This document shows positions 28,268-37,381 of a DNA stretch of 64,000 bases, piece after piece. This stretch comes from Elusimicrobiota bacterium. GTDB lineage: Bacteria > CG03 > SLGR01 > JAFGSA01. Where the stretch lies: positions 1 through 64,000 of the forward strand of contig JAFGSA010000053.1 of assembly GCA_016934855.1 (NCBI GenBank), in the 5' to 3' direction. The notes beneath the pieces were generated by a model, which saw nothing but the letters and a program-made list of their open reading frames with translations, had not been told where the DNA came from and made no database searches. Numbering within the stretch: the first letter of the stretch is position 1; every line of letters starts with the position of its first letter. The position numbers and the translations under genes are program-made.

Positions 28268-28807
28268 ATGACTAAAAACAGGCTTATTGTCCTGGGGCTC
28301 CTCGAAGAAAGACCAATGCACGGTTATCAGATAGATCAGGAGATTAAAAGAAGGCATATGAATATATGGGCGAAAGTAAACACAGCCTCGATCTATAATA
28401 CTCTTGTCACGCTAAGGAAAGAAGGGCTGATAAGGGTAAGCAGGGAGAAGAAGGGAAATATGCCCGAGCGGAAGGTATATCACATAACAGAAAAAGGGAA
28501 AAGCAGGCTCTCTGGGCTGGTAGGTGACGGGCTTTCAAAATTCGTTCTTTATAACCAGTCGGTATTTCTCCTGTCGGTAGGTTTTATAAGGAGCCTGGAT
28601 CGGCAGGAAGCGGTCCGGGCGCTGGAAAAAAGACATAAAGAAATAGATTCCATAAAAGACAGCGTGATAAAGCAGCACGGCGACCTCAGGGACAGGATAC
28701 CATATAACTGGTATTACATAATAGATAACTCTATTGAGCATCTTAAGATGGAGATCGCCCTTACGGTCAGCCTTATAGGCAGGATAAAACAGAATGAACC
28801 GGAGTAG
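28268..28807 (+). CDS. PadR-family transcriptional regulator
   Basis: 179 residues. N-terminal winged helix (about 1-85) with the typical LIVLGLLEERPMHGYQI opening and VNTASIYNTLVTLRKEGLI recognition helix; a C-terminal helical dimerisation domain follows. PadR proteins repress neighbouring detoxification or efflux genes and respond to small ligands. The next genes encode an outer-membrane channel and RND pump, fitting that pattern. The tolC-like ATG lies four bases after its stop, with the GGAG site inside padR. Confidence 0.92.
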   Translation: MTKNRLIVLGLLEERPMHGYQIDQEIKRRHMNIWAKVNTASIYNTLVTLRKEGLIRVSREKKGNMPERKVYHITEKGKSRLSGLVGDGLSKFVLYNQSVFLLSVGFIRSLDRQEAVRALEKRHKEIDSIKDSVIKQHGDLRDRIPYNWYYIIDNSIEHLKMEIALTVSLIGRIKQNEPE

Positions 28808-28811
28808 GACT

Positions 28812-30248
28812 ATGTATGGAAAAATAAAAGTACTGATCATGCTGGCAGTGATGCCGGCTGTTTCTCTGGGGGCCGCGGAGTTGGCAGACATGTCGCTCGA
28901 AAACTGCATAGCTATAGGCATAAAGAACAATATAGATATCAGGAAAGCGAATATTTCGGTACTCTCGGCGAAAGAGCTCACGAACCAGAAGAACGCCCAG
29001 TATGAGCCGGGAATCCGCTATTCGGTCAGCAGGACCGATTCGCAGTCATCGGGGGCAAATCCGATCTACGGGTCGGAAAGCAGGATAAATACCATGTCGC
29101 TGGGTTTGAACAAAAAGCTCTCATACACCGGCGGGGTACTGGGCCTTGACTGGAAGAACGAGAAAACGGATTCAGACTCCCAGTTTCTCACTTTCAATCC
29201 GCTGTACGACACGGAATTGACATTGTCATATTCACAGCCGCTCCTGAACAATGCCGTCGGCATAAATGATCAGAAAACGCTCAAGATATCGAAGATGAAC
29301 GAGGAAATATCTATCCTGACTCTGAAAAATGCCGAGAATAGGCTGGTAAATCAGATAGAAAAAGCATACTTCTCGCTGGGTTATGCCGTGGAATATCTGA
29401 GAGCTCAGAAAGAGTCGCTTGACAGGTCCAAGGAGCTTCTGGAGATCAACAGGAAAAAGTTCAAAGACGGTCTGCTGGAAGAAGTGGATATAATAGCTAC
29501 CGAAGCCGTTATCACCGTACAGGAGGCATCGATACTTCTTGCTGAAGACTCCGTAACCGATGCTAAAGACCAGCTCAAGAAGATACTCGGAATACCAGTG
29601 GAAACCGGATGTTCTTTCGCGACGAGCATATCTACAAAAGTAAAACATGTTGATGCGGTCGAGCAGGAAGTGCTGGACAGCGCGCTGAAGAACAGGCCGG
29701 ATTACAGGATTCTTGAGAATATGCTCAATATAGATTCGATATCGGAGGAAATTAGCAGGAACGGCAGACTGCCGGATCTGGCCCTGGTCACATCTTACGG
29801 GCTGAACAATACTGCCGAATCCTATAAAGATAACTACGAGTCAATTTCCTCCCGCGACAATCCGAGCTGGTATGTGGGGCTCGATCTCAGGATAACGCCG
29901 TTCAACAGGCTGAAAAACAGCCTCTTGAGGCAGTCCGGGTATACCCGGCAGATTACGATTTCCCAGGTCGAAGATAAGAAAGCCGAGATAGAGGCCGAGT
30001 GCCGGAATATAGCGCGCCGGGTTAATACCCAGTATCTGTATCTCAAAGCGGCTCGCCGGTCGCTGAAACTGCAGAAAAAGAAGCTTAAGCTGGAAAAGTC
30101 TAAATTCGACCAGGGAAGGTCTTCTATACAATGGGTACTCGCATATGAAGACGATCTCAGTAATTCCAATGTGGAATATTACAAAGCGCTCACGGAATAC
30201 CATAAAGCCCTGTCGGACCTGAAAATGATCACGGGAGAAACAAGGTGA
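28812..30248 (+). CDS. TolC-like outer-membrane efflux protein
   Basis: Outer-membrane channel of an efflux system. 478 residues, starting at MYGKIKVLIML, which has a GGAG site seven bases upstream and gives a signal peptide (cleavage near LGAAE); an ATG 18 bases earlier lies inside padR. Two outer-membrane-factor repeats are seen: long helices such as LRAQKESLDRSKELLEINRK with the FKDGLLEEVDII turn, and the second copy KFDQGRSSIQWVLAYEDDL. It overlaps the RND gene by four bases. No adaptor gene lies between. Confidence 0.88.
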   Translation: MYGKIKVLIMLAVMPAVSLGAAELADMSLENCIAIGIKNNIDIRKANISVLSAKELTNQKNAQYEPGIRYSVSRTDSQSSGANPIYGSESRINTMSLGLNKKLSYTGGVLGLDWKNEKTDSDSQFLTFNPLYDTELTLSYSQPLLNNAVGINDQKTLKISKMNEEISILTLKNAENRLVNQIEKAYFSLGYAVEYLRAQKESLDRSKELLEINRKKFKDGLLEEVDIIATEAVITVQEASILLAEDSVTDAKDQLKKILGIPVETGCSFATSISTKVKHVDAVEQEVLDSALKNRPDYRILENMLNIDSISEEISRNGRLPDLALVTSYGLNNTAESYKDNYESISSRDNPSWYVGLDLRITPFNRLKNSLLRQSGYTRQITISQVEDKKAEIEAECRNIARRVNTQYLYLKAARRSLKLQKKKLKLEKSKFDQGRSSIQWVLAYEDDLSNSNVEYYKALTEYHKALSDLKMITGETR

Positions 30249-33200
30249 GCATAGCAAGTTTTTCAATCAAGCAGAGGGTCCTGGTTAATCTCATAACCGT
30301 TGCCGTGGTAATTGTCGGCACGCTGGTCACTCTCAATATGAGGCGCGAAGCCATGCCTGCCATAGAGATCGATTATATTTTCATATCTACCGTTTATCCG
30401 GGGGCATCTCCGGAAGAGGTGGAAGAACTTATAACCATGCCCATAGAAGACGAGCTTAAGAATATAGACGGAATAGACACTTACAGCTCGGGTTCCAGGG
30501 AGGGAATGTCATTCATATTCATAGAGCTCGAGCCGGATCTACCCAACCGCGACAGGGTGATCAACGAGATATCCAGAGAAGTGGATAAAGTCGACCTTCC
30601 GGACGACGCGGAAGATCCCGACGTGGAGGAGCTGGTATTGGAGCATCAGCTCATGGAAGTGGCTTTTTCCGGTGAAGGCGCGGGGGAAGAAAAGCTAAGG
30701 CAATATGCGAAGAATTTCGAAGAAAGAATAAAAAACCTCAAGAACATGGGTACGATAGACAGGATAGGGTGGAGGGACAGGGAGATATCCATAGAAGTCG
30801 ACCCCGGGAACCTGGACAGATATTACATATCGCTGGCACAGGTGATAAACAGCATACAGAATCAGAACCTCAATCTCCCCGGAGGGAAGATGAAATCGGG
30901 GACAAAGGAACTGATATTGAGGACTATAGGGGAGATGGATAACCCGCAGGAATTCGGGGATGTCATAATCAGGACGAATAGCGACGGGAAATACCTGTAT
31001 GTGAGGGACGTGGCCAGTATCAAGGAGACTTTCGAAGACAGGGAAATAATATACAAGACTAACGGGACGCCGTCGATCAGCCTCATACCGAAGAAGAAAA
31101 AGGCAGGTGACACGATAAAACTTGTCGACGAAATCAAGAGGGAGATATCCTTATACAAAAAGACGATTCCCGAAAATGTGTCGATATCCGTTATCAACGA
31201 TATGGCTTTCTACGTGAAGAGGAGGCTGAATGTGCTGGTCTCTAACGGACAGATGGGGATGGTTCTTCTGATAATAACCCTTCTTGCTTTCCTGAATGCG
31301 AGGATAGCCCTGGTAACGGCGGTAGGCATCCCGTTCGCGTTTCTTACGGCACTCATCTTCATGTCTTTCTTTGACGTCGGGCTGAACCTGATAACGATGT
31401 TCGGCCTTATACTCGTGATCGGGATGATAGTCGATGACGCCATAGTCATATCGGAGAACGTATACAGGCATATGGAAGACGGAGTCCCGGTAAAAGAAGC
31501 CGTCGTCAGGGGGGTGGACGAAGTCGCGGCGCCGGTCACGGCGACTATCCTCACTACGATAGCTGCGTTCCTGCCCCTTATGTTCATATCCGGGATAATG
31601 GGCAAATTCTTAAGGTATTTTCCCATGGGAGTGATATTCTGTCTCAGCGCTTCGCTTTTCGAGGCGCTCGTGATACTGCCGACCCATCTTGCCGATTGGG
31701 TCAGGCCGCTGAAAACAAAGGACGAACTGGGAATAAACGGCTCCGAAAAGTGTGAAGACGGAAAACGTACCGGCCTCTGGAAGACGCTGTGTATCCCTTT
31801 CACCGTATTGCAGACTGTGATCCGGTATATCTTTTCGCACGAGAGAAAAGGCAGCGAAGCCGGGTGGTTCCGGATGCTTCTGGGCGGTTATTCCAGGCTG
31901 CTGGGTTTCTGCGTCGATCACAGGTACAAATTCGGCGCAGCGGCCGCCGTTGTACTGATCGCGGCGGTGATCTTCTCTGTAAAAGTCATGCCGTTCAAAC
32001 TTTTTCCCGATATGATAGAGATATTCTATGTCAGGATAGAGATGCCCGAGGGCACGTCCCTCGATGTGACAAACCGTGCGCTTTCAAGAGTCGAAGAGAT
32101 AGCGATGGATCTGCCCGATGACGAGATGGAGAACATTACGGCTACGGTGGGATTCCAGGGAGAGATAGGAGGGGGTCCTTTCGATAAGTACGGGACCCAG
32201 TACGGACAATGCGTCGTATACCTGACCCCGGAGCAAAGCAGGAAAAGGAATGCGGATGAGATAATCTCCGACTTGAGAGACAGGATAACATCGGCTTCCA
32301 TCAGGGGCATAGTCAACCTCCAGTTCGAGAAGATAGAGAACGGTCCGCCTGTAGGAAAACCGGTAGCCGTAGAGATAAGGGGAGACGAGTATGAGACCCT
32401 GGTAAAAATAACGGAAGAGATAAAAGCCTACCTCGGGACACTGGAAGGAGTGGAGGATATAAAGGACGACTATGAGCTGGACAAGGAAGAGATAAGGATT
32501 TCCATTGATAAAAGAGAGGCGGCGCGCCTGGGCCTGAACGTGCGCCAGATCGCCGGTACGATAAGATATGCTTTCGAGGGAGGGGTGGCGACGACGATGA
32601 GAAAAGGAGATGAAGACATAGAAGTCATTGTGAGGCTGCCGGAGAAGTACCGCAATAACATGGATACGCTGAAGGACCTTACGATCCCGAACGATATGGG
32701 CAGGCTGATCAGGCTTAAAAAAGTGGCTTCGTTCAATAAAGGACAGGGAGTAATGACGCTTTCGCACAACGAAGGCAGAAGGGCTGTCACAACTACCGCA
32801 AGCATCAATGAGAATAAGACCACTTCTATAGCGGCGAACAGGAAAATAAAACAGAAATTTTCCGATATAGGAGAGAGGTACCCGGGATACACGGTCAAGA
32901 TCGGAGGGGAATGGGAGGATACGACCGAATCCGTCAGCTCCATATTCAGGGCTTTTGCTATCGCGTTTATGCTTATATATATAATACTGGCGACGCAGTT
33001 CAAATCCTTCATCCAGCCGCTGATAATAATGACCTCAGTGCCTTTCGGCATAATAGGAGTTATAGCGGCGCTCTATCTTCACGGACAGCCCGTGAGCATG
33101 ATGGCACTTTTCGGGATAGTAGGTCTTACCGGTGTCGTTGTGAACGACGCGCTGATCCTTATAGATTTCATCAATAAGCGCAGGGCGCAGGGGCTGGCAG

Positions 33201-33460
33201 CGGAGGAGGCTGTGATTGAGGCGGGCAGGACCAGGCTGAGGCCGATACTTTTGACTTCCATAACTACGATAATAGCGCTGCTGCCCCTGATATACGGAAT
33301 AGGAGGGGAGGAACCTTTCCTGGTACCTTCGGCTATCGCAATGGCCTATGGGCTTCTAGCCGCTACGTTCCTGACACTTGTCATAGTTCCGTGCGTCTAT
33401 CTCATAGTAGAAGACATAGGGGTCAGGTTCTCAAAAGGCAGGATTGAGCAGTCTAAGTAA
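30245..33460 (+). CDS. RND-family efflux transporter (AcrB/HAE type), first copy
   Basis: Inner-membrane proton-driven pump, 1071 residues, GTG start in a GTGA overlap with the tolC-like gene. Twelve membrane segments in the 1+5, 1+5 pattern with two large periplasmic loops. The proton-relay aspartates are in GMIVDDAIVISENVYR of segment 4; the segment 10 equivalent of AcrB Lys940 is replaced in VVVNDALILIDF, as in many RND subfamilies. Expected partners are an outer-membrane channel (present) and a membrane-fusion adaptor (not seen here). Substrate unknown. Confidence 0.92.
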   Translation: MSIASFSIKQRVLVNLITVAVVIVGTLVTLNMRREAMPAIEIDYIFISTVYPGASPEEVEELITMPIEDELKNIDGIDTYSSGSREGMSFIFIELEPDLPNRDRVINEISREVDKVDLPDDAEDPDVEELVLEHQLMEVAFSGEGAGEEKLRQYAKNFEERIKNLKNMGTIDRIGWRDREISIEVDPGNLDRYYISLAQVINSIQNQNLNLPGGKMKSGTKELILRTIGEMDNPQEFGDVIIRTNSDGKYLYVRDVASIKETFEDREIIYKTNGTPSISLIPKKKKAGDTIKLVDEIKREISLYKKTIPENVSISVINDMAFYVKRRLNVLVSNGQMGMVLLIITLLAFLNARIALVTAVGIPFAFLTALIFMSFFDVGLNLITMFGLILVIGMIVDDAIVISENVYRHMEDGVPVKEAVVRGVDEVAAPVTATILTTIAAFLPLMFISGIMGKFLRYFPMGVIFCLSASLFEALVILPTHLADWVRPLKTKDELGINGSEKCEDGKRTGLWKTLCIPFTVLQTVIRYIFSHERKGSEAGWFRMLLGGYSRLLGFCVDHRYKFGAAAAVVLIAAVIFSVKVMPFKLFPDMIEIFYVRIEMPEGTSLDVTNRALSRVEEIAMDLPDDEMENITATVGFQGEIGGGPFDKYGTQYGQCVVYLTPEQSRKRNADEIISDLRDRITSASIRGIVNLQFEKIENGPPVGKPVAVEIRGDEYETLVKITEEIKAYLGTLEGVEDIKDDYELDKEEIRISIDKREAARLGLNVRQIAGTIRYAFEGGVATTMRKGDEDIEVIVRLPEKYRNNMDTLKDLTIPNDMGRLIRLKKVASFNKGQGVMTLSHNEGRRAVTTTASINENKTTSIAANRKIKQKFSDIGERYPGYTVKIGGEWEDTTESVSSIFRAFAIAFMLIYIILATQFKSFIQPLIIMTSVPFGIIGVIAALYLHGQPVSMMALFGIVGLTGVVVNDALILIDFINKRRAQGLAAEEAVIEAGRTRLRPILLTSITTIIALLPLIYGIGGEEPFLVPSAIAMAYGLLAATFLTLVIVPCVYLIVEDIGVRFSKGRIEQSK

Positions 33461-34145
33461 ACTCAAGCAGGAATTAAAGAAGGAAGGGAGCAGGGAAAAA
33501 AAGAGAGTGCTCTCCGGTTTTTTTAAGACCGGGAAGGGCGAATACGGGGAGGGAGACCGTTTTATAGGGGTCGCCGTGCCCGCGCAGAGAAGGATAGCGG
33601 CTAAATATTCGCAGCTTACGCTTGCCGAAATAGGCAGTCTCCTCTCGGAACCTATCCATGAATACAGGATGACGGCGCTTCTCATTCTTCTTGCCAGGTA
33701 CAGGACGGCTTCTGCCGCGGAGCGGGCCGGGATATACAGGTTCTATCTCGGTAAAAAGAGAGAGATCAATAACTGGGACCTGGTGGACACGTCGGTGCAT
33801 AAAATAGTAGGACACTATCTTTTCGATAAGGATAAAAAGGTGCTCTACAGGATGGCTAAGTCGGCAAACCTGTGGGAAAGGCGCATGGCTGTCGTTGCGA
33901 CGTATTATTTCATAAAGCACGGCAGTTTCACGGATACCCTGGCTATAGCCGAGATGCTTGTGGGAGACACCCATGACCTGATACACAAGGCCGTGGGCTG
34001 GATGCTGCGCGAAGTCGGCAAGAAAGACATGAAAACACTGGAGGCTTTCCTTTGCAGGCATCGTGCCCGGATGCCGAGGACGATGCTCAGGTACGCTATC
34101 GAGAAGCTCAGCGCAGGGAAAAGAAGATTTTACCTGGGAAAATGA
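33444..34145 (+). CDS. AlkD-type DNA alkylation repair protein
   Basis: 233 residues of HEAT-like repeats. AlkD glycosylases excise bulky or positively charged alkylated bases without base flipping. The diagnostic EINNWDLVDTSVHKIVG at about residues 105-121 contains the Trp and catalytic Asp of the family. The TTG start overlaps the RND stop by 17 bases. Coupling to an efflux pump and PadR regulator suggests a shared response to a toxic compound. That link is inference. Confidence 0.88.
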   Translation: MSSLSKLKQELKKEGSREKKRVLSGFFKTGKGEYGEGDRFIGVAVPAQRRIAAKYSQLTLAEIGSLLSEPIHEYRMTALLILLARYRTASAAERAGIYRFYLGKKREINNWDLVDTSVHKIVGHYLFDKDKKVLYRMAKSANLWERRMAVVATYYFIKHGSFTDTLAIAEMLVGDTHDLIHKAVGWMLREVGKKDMKTLEAFLCRHRARMPRTMLRYAIEKLSAGKRRFYLGK

Positions 34146-35032
34146 ATAAGCTTGTCAAGGGTTCGATAATCTTCAGTGCAGTCTGCTTCTGCATATCAGG
34201 CTGTTGCCTGGCTGAAAAAGAAGGGAAATCGTTCCTCTGGAAGCTGTCAGGAAAGGACAATTACTCTTATATACTGGGATCGGTACATATAGCATCCAGT
34301 TACATGTATCCTCTCAGCCGTGCAATTCAAGCCGCTTACGATGACTCCCTGGTGCTTGCGGTAGAAGCCGATGTCGGCGGTATCGAAATGGAGAGGATGA
34401 CGGATTTCACCCTGCAGTACGGGATATATATTGACGGGAATACGCTGCGTGAAGATATAAGCCCCGAACTCTATGAAAAAGTTGAGCACGAGATGGCCGA
34501 ATTCGGCGTGGACATGGAACGCATCGATATAATGAAGCCATGGCTCGTGGGGATGACCGTGATGCAGATGAGGCTTTACCGGATGGGCTATACGCCCGCC
34601 GGCGGCATAGATATCTATTTTCTGAACAGGGCCAGAGATAGAAAAGAGATTGTGGAACTCGAGTCGGTGGAGTACCAGCTGGACCTTCTGGGCGGTTTCA
34701 GCGACGAACTGCAGGAACTTATACTGGAGCAGGTCTTTACGGACGAATCATTGCTCGCCGATGAGATGATGAATATACTTGTATGCTGGAAGACCGGCGA
34801 TGCAGAGAAGATGGAAGAGATAATGCACAGATCATTCAACGAGGACCCTAAATTCAAGCCGGTATATGATAAACTGATATATGAAAGAAATCTCCATATG
34901 TGCGATAAAATAATGGATTACATACAGGACGATAAGGTATATTTTATTATAGTAGGGGCTTTGCACCTGGTGGGAAAAGACAGCCTGCTCAAGATGCTGG
35001 AGAAAAAAGGGGTCACCGTTGAGCAGCTTTAA
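34142..35032 (+). CDS. TraB/GumN-family lipoprotein
   Basis: 296 residues from the ATG overlapping the alkD stop (ATGA). A longer in-frame reading exists inside alkD but lacks a signal. The N-terminus is a lipoprotein signal with lipobox SGC. The TraB/GumN domain follows, with LGSVHIASSYMYPL near the start and FIIVGALHLVGKDSLL at the end; the conserved histidines are proposed metalloprotease ligands. E. coli YbaP is a relative; function in bacteria is unproven. Confidence 0.85.
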   Translation: MNKLVKGSIIFSAVCFCISGCCLAEKEGKSFLWKLSGKDNYSYILGSVHIASSYMYPLSRAIQAAYDDSLVLAVEADVGGIEMERMTDFTLQYGIYIDGNTLREDISPELYEKVEHEMAEFGVDMERIDIMKPWLVGMTVMQMRLYRMGYTPAGGIDIYFLNRARDRKEIVELESVEYQLDLLGGFSDELQELILEQVFTDESLLADEMMNILVCWKTGDAEKMEEIMHRSFNEDPKFKPVYDKLIYERNLHMCDKIMDYIQDDKVYFIIVGALHLVGKDSLLKMLEKKGVTVEQL

Positions 35033-35762
35033 GGCAGCCGGATTGATCAAGAGCAGGCTGGCCTGCCTCATTGTTTTTGCCGTCTCCATGGGATTTCTGG
35101 AGGCTTCCGTAGTGGTATATTTAAGGGAGATCTTATACCCGGGCGGATTCGTTTTCCCTCTAAAGATGATACCTCCCTTTATCCTGTTCACGGAGCAGGC
35201 GCGTGAAATATCGACAATATTGATGCTGGCATCCGTATCGCTGATATCCGGCCGGGATACCTATTCCCGTTCGGCATATTTTCTTATCGTGTTCGGGATA
35301 TGGGATATATTCTATTATATCTTCCTTAAAATGATGCTGGACTGGCCGGAATCGTTTTTAACGTGGGATATTCTTTTCCTGATACCGGTCACGTGGATAG
35401 GCCCCGTGCTGGCTCCGGTCATCTGCTCTTTGACGATGATAATCCTTGGAGCCATCGTACTCAATAGAAGAAACAGCGGTTTCAGTATGAAAGCGGGGCA
35501 TTTTGCGCTGCTTTTTTCCGGCGCAGCCATGATCTTTGTCACTTTTATATATGATTTTTCATCGGTGATAATAAAGAACGGGTTTGCAGAAAAAATATTA
35601 TCCCTTCCCGAAAACCCCGAATTCGCCGCCGCTGTGTCCGGTTTCGTCCCGGCACGCTACGGATGGGAGCTGTTCGCGTTAGGGGAGGCGCTCATCATGC
35701 TTTCGGTACTGCTGGCCTTGAGAAAGAGGCAGAATCCGCGGGGGCTTGATATAAAGGTATAA
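35019..35762 (+). CDS. Unknown six-helix membrane protein
   Basis: 247 residues, TTG start overlapping the TraB/GumN stop by 14 bases with AAAAAAGGGG upstream. About six hydrophobic segments: 15-36, 60-80, 88-110, 118-150, 160-182 and 208-228. I recognise no family. Charged residues within the first segment (MGFLEASVVVYLRE) and the WDILFLIPVTWIGPVLAP motif look conserved-type, but no function can be assigned. It ends the padR operon. Confidence 0.65.
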   Translation: MSSFKAAGLIKSRLACLIVFAVSMGFLEASVVVYLREILYPGGFVFPLKMIPPFILFTEQAREISTILMLASVSLISGRDTYSRSAYFLIVFGIWDIFYYIFLKMMLDWPESFLTWDILFLIPVTWIGPVLAPVICSLTMIILGAIVLNRRNSGFSMKAGHFALLFSGAAMIFVTFIYDFSSVIIKNGFAEKILSLPENPEFAAAVSGFVPARYGWELFALGEALIMLSVLLALRKRQNPRGLDIKV

Positions 35763-35807
35763 CTATGTTATTAATAATAATAAGTAACTGAAAAAAGGAA
35801 CAAAAAT

Positions 35808-36140
35808 ATGCATATTTACGTAGGAAATCTCACTTTAAAAGTAAAAAGCAGCGAATTGAAAAAAGCATTTTCAAAATTCGGTAAAGTCATCTCAGCGAAC
35901 GTGTACAAGAACATCTACGGCGGCGGTTACGAGGCCGTCGGTTTCGTAGAGATGTCCGACGAAGAAGAAGCGAAAAAAGCAATGTCGGAACTTGACGGGT
36001 CAGTGCTCTCCGGACATAAGATTATAGTGCACCAGGCCAGGTCGACCGAGCAGAACGAAGGAGAATACGGGCAGGGGAAGGAAAGAAGGAAAGACCCTTT
36101 CAGCATCGATCCCGGGGAGATAGACCTCAGCCAGTTCTAG
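35808..36140 (+). CDS. RRM-type RNA-binding protein
   Basis: 110 residues with a single RNA recognition motif: RNP2 IYVGNL at 3-8 and RNP1 around GYEAVGFVEM, where the canonical lysine/glycine and phenylalanine positions are partly changed. A short charged tail (QGKERRKDP) follows. Small bacterial RRM proteins are often cold-induced and act as RNA chaperones. AAAAAAGGAAC lies upstream of the ATG. It is monocistronic; pfkA converges on it, ten bases away. Confidence 0.88.
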   Translation: MHIYVGNLTLKVKSSELKKAFSKFGKVISANVYKNIYGGGYEAVGFVEMSDEEEAKKAMSELDGSVLSGHKIIVHQARSTEQNEGEYGQGKERRKDPFSIDPGEIDLSQF

Positions 36141-36150
36141 CAGGTACCCG

Positions 36151-37113
36151 TTATCCTGACAGTATACCCGCCAATCTGATCAGATTCCTGTCTATTTTCT
36201 TTGTATTTTTGAAAGGATATGAGAGGGGCACGTTCCCGATCCTGTCCCTGACCCAGGTCAGCATAATTCCACCGGCGCCTTTCTTGAGCGATTTTACGGC
36301 TTCGTACCCGAATACGGAGGCAAGCAGGCGCGAATCTACCGTAGGAGAACCCCCTCTCTGGATGTAGCCCAGGTTGGACACGCGTACGGGCCTGCCCAGG
36401 TTTTTTTCTATGTGCCTGGCCAGGCTGAACGGATCTCCCGCTCCCTCGGCCATAACGATTAATATGGAATTCTTCCCCGTTCTTATGGTTTTTCCAAGAT
36501 CCTTTATAACCCCGTCTTTTTCCCATTTTATCTCAGGTATAAGGATAACCTCGGCGCCCGATGTTATACCTACACTGAGGGCCAGGAATCCTCTTTTCCT
36601 GCCCATGACCTCAACTATGAAAATCCTGTTATGAGAAGCGGCCGTATCCCTTATCTTGTCCGTCGCATCCAGCGCCGTGTTTATCGCAGTGTCGAAGCCT
36701 ATCGTTTCGTCGGTTCCGGCTATATCGTTATCTATACTGGCCGGGATACCTATCATCGGGGTCTTCGATATGCGCGACAGGTGATATGCCGCTGTCATGG
36801 ACCCGTCTCCCCCTATTACGATCAGGCCGTCCGGCGAAAGTTCCTTGAGATGCCGGGCCGCCTTCCTGCGTATGCTGATGTCCTTGAAAGAGGGGCATCT
36901 TACGGTATGAAGGATAGTTCCTCCCCTGTATAATATATTGCTCACGGATGATCTGCCGAGGGGCAGATAATCTCTCTCGATGAGGCCCCACCATCCCCGC
37001 CTGAATCCGATAACCCTGAATCCGAAATGCAGGGAGCTGCGGACTACGCTCCTTATCGCAGCATTCATTCCCGGAGCGTCCCCGCCCGTAGTGATGACAG
37101 AAATGGTTTTCAT
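36151..37113 (-). CDS. pfkA: 6-phosphofructokinase, ATP-type
   Basis: Phosphorylates fructose 6-phosphate in glycolysis. 320 residues, the standard bacterial PfkA length. ATP site: ITTGGDAPGMNAAIR at the N-terminus and GGDGSMTAA, with Gly rather than the Asp of PPi-dependent enzymes. The catalytic loop is PASIDNDIAGTDETIGFDTA. A strong GGAGGTAAT site precedes the ATG. The promoter read on the minus strand has an extended -10, and the gene diverges from the second RND pump across a palindrome-bearing region. Confidence 0.95.
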   Translation of the reverse strand: MKTISVITTGGDAPGMNAAIRSVVRSSLHFGFRVIGFRRGWWGLIERDYLPLGRSSVSNILYRGGTILHTVRCPSFKDISIRRKAARHLKELSPDGLIVIGGDGSMTAAYHLSRISKTPMIGIPASIDNDIAGTDETIGFDTAINTALDATDKIRDTAASHNRIFIVEVMGRKRGFLALSVGITSGAEVILIPEIKWEKDGVIKDLGKTIRTGKNSILIVMAEGAGDPFSLARHIEKNLGRPVRVSNLGYIQRGGSPTVDSRLLASVFGYEAVKSLKKGAGGIMLTWVRDRIGNVPLSYPFKNTKKIDRNLIRLAGILSG

Positions 37114-37145
37114 ATTATATTACCTCCGCGCTGGTTTATTTCAGA

Positions 37146-37175
37146 ATTATAGCAATTAATGCTTACGTCTGCCAG
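37146..37175 (-). promoter_or_regulatory. Extended -10 promoter of pfkA
   Basis: On the minus strand: CTGGCA, an 18-base spacer ending TGC, then TATAAT (37146-37151). The TGn before the hexamer makes it an extended -10. It lies 32 bases upstream of the pfkA ATG. Confidence 0.5.
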
Positions 37176-37233
37176 TAATATCCGTACGGTGCATCTTTTC
37201 GGTCTGACAGCAGTAAGAACGGCTGATTTGCCA

Positions 37234-37249
37234 TAAAGAGGCCTCTTTA
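37234..37249. promoter_or_regulatory. Perfect 16-bp palindrome between pfkA and RND genes
   Basis: TAAAGAGGCCTCTTTA, complete dyad symmetry with no spacer. It lies upstream of the pfkA promoter and 132 bases before the divergent RND gene, a position suited to a dimeric regulator affecting either gene. It is short for a terminator and has no genes reading into it. The rest of the 268-base gap shows no open frame. Confidence 0.45.
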
Positions 37250-37381
37250 ATATAATTATGAAAATATAGGAACGGACAGGTTGTCGGCACAATGATCGCT
37301 CGCTGCTATTATCACATGAAGATAAAATAAGAAACATTTTAGAGGCCGCGGCTGTCTAAACACTATGATAGAATTATTATT

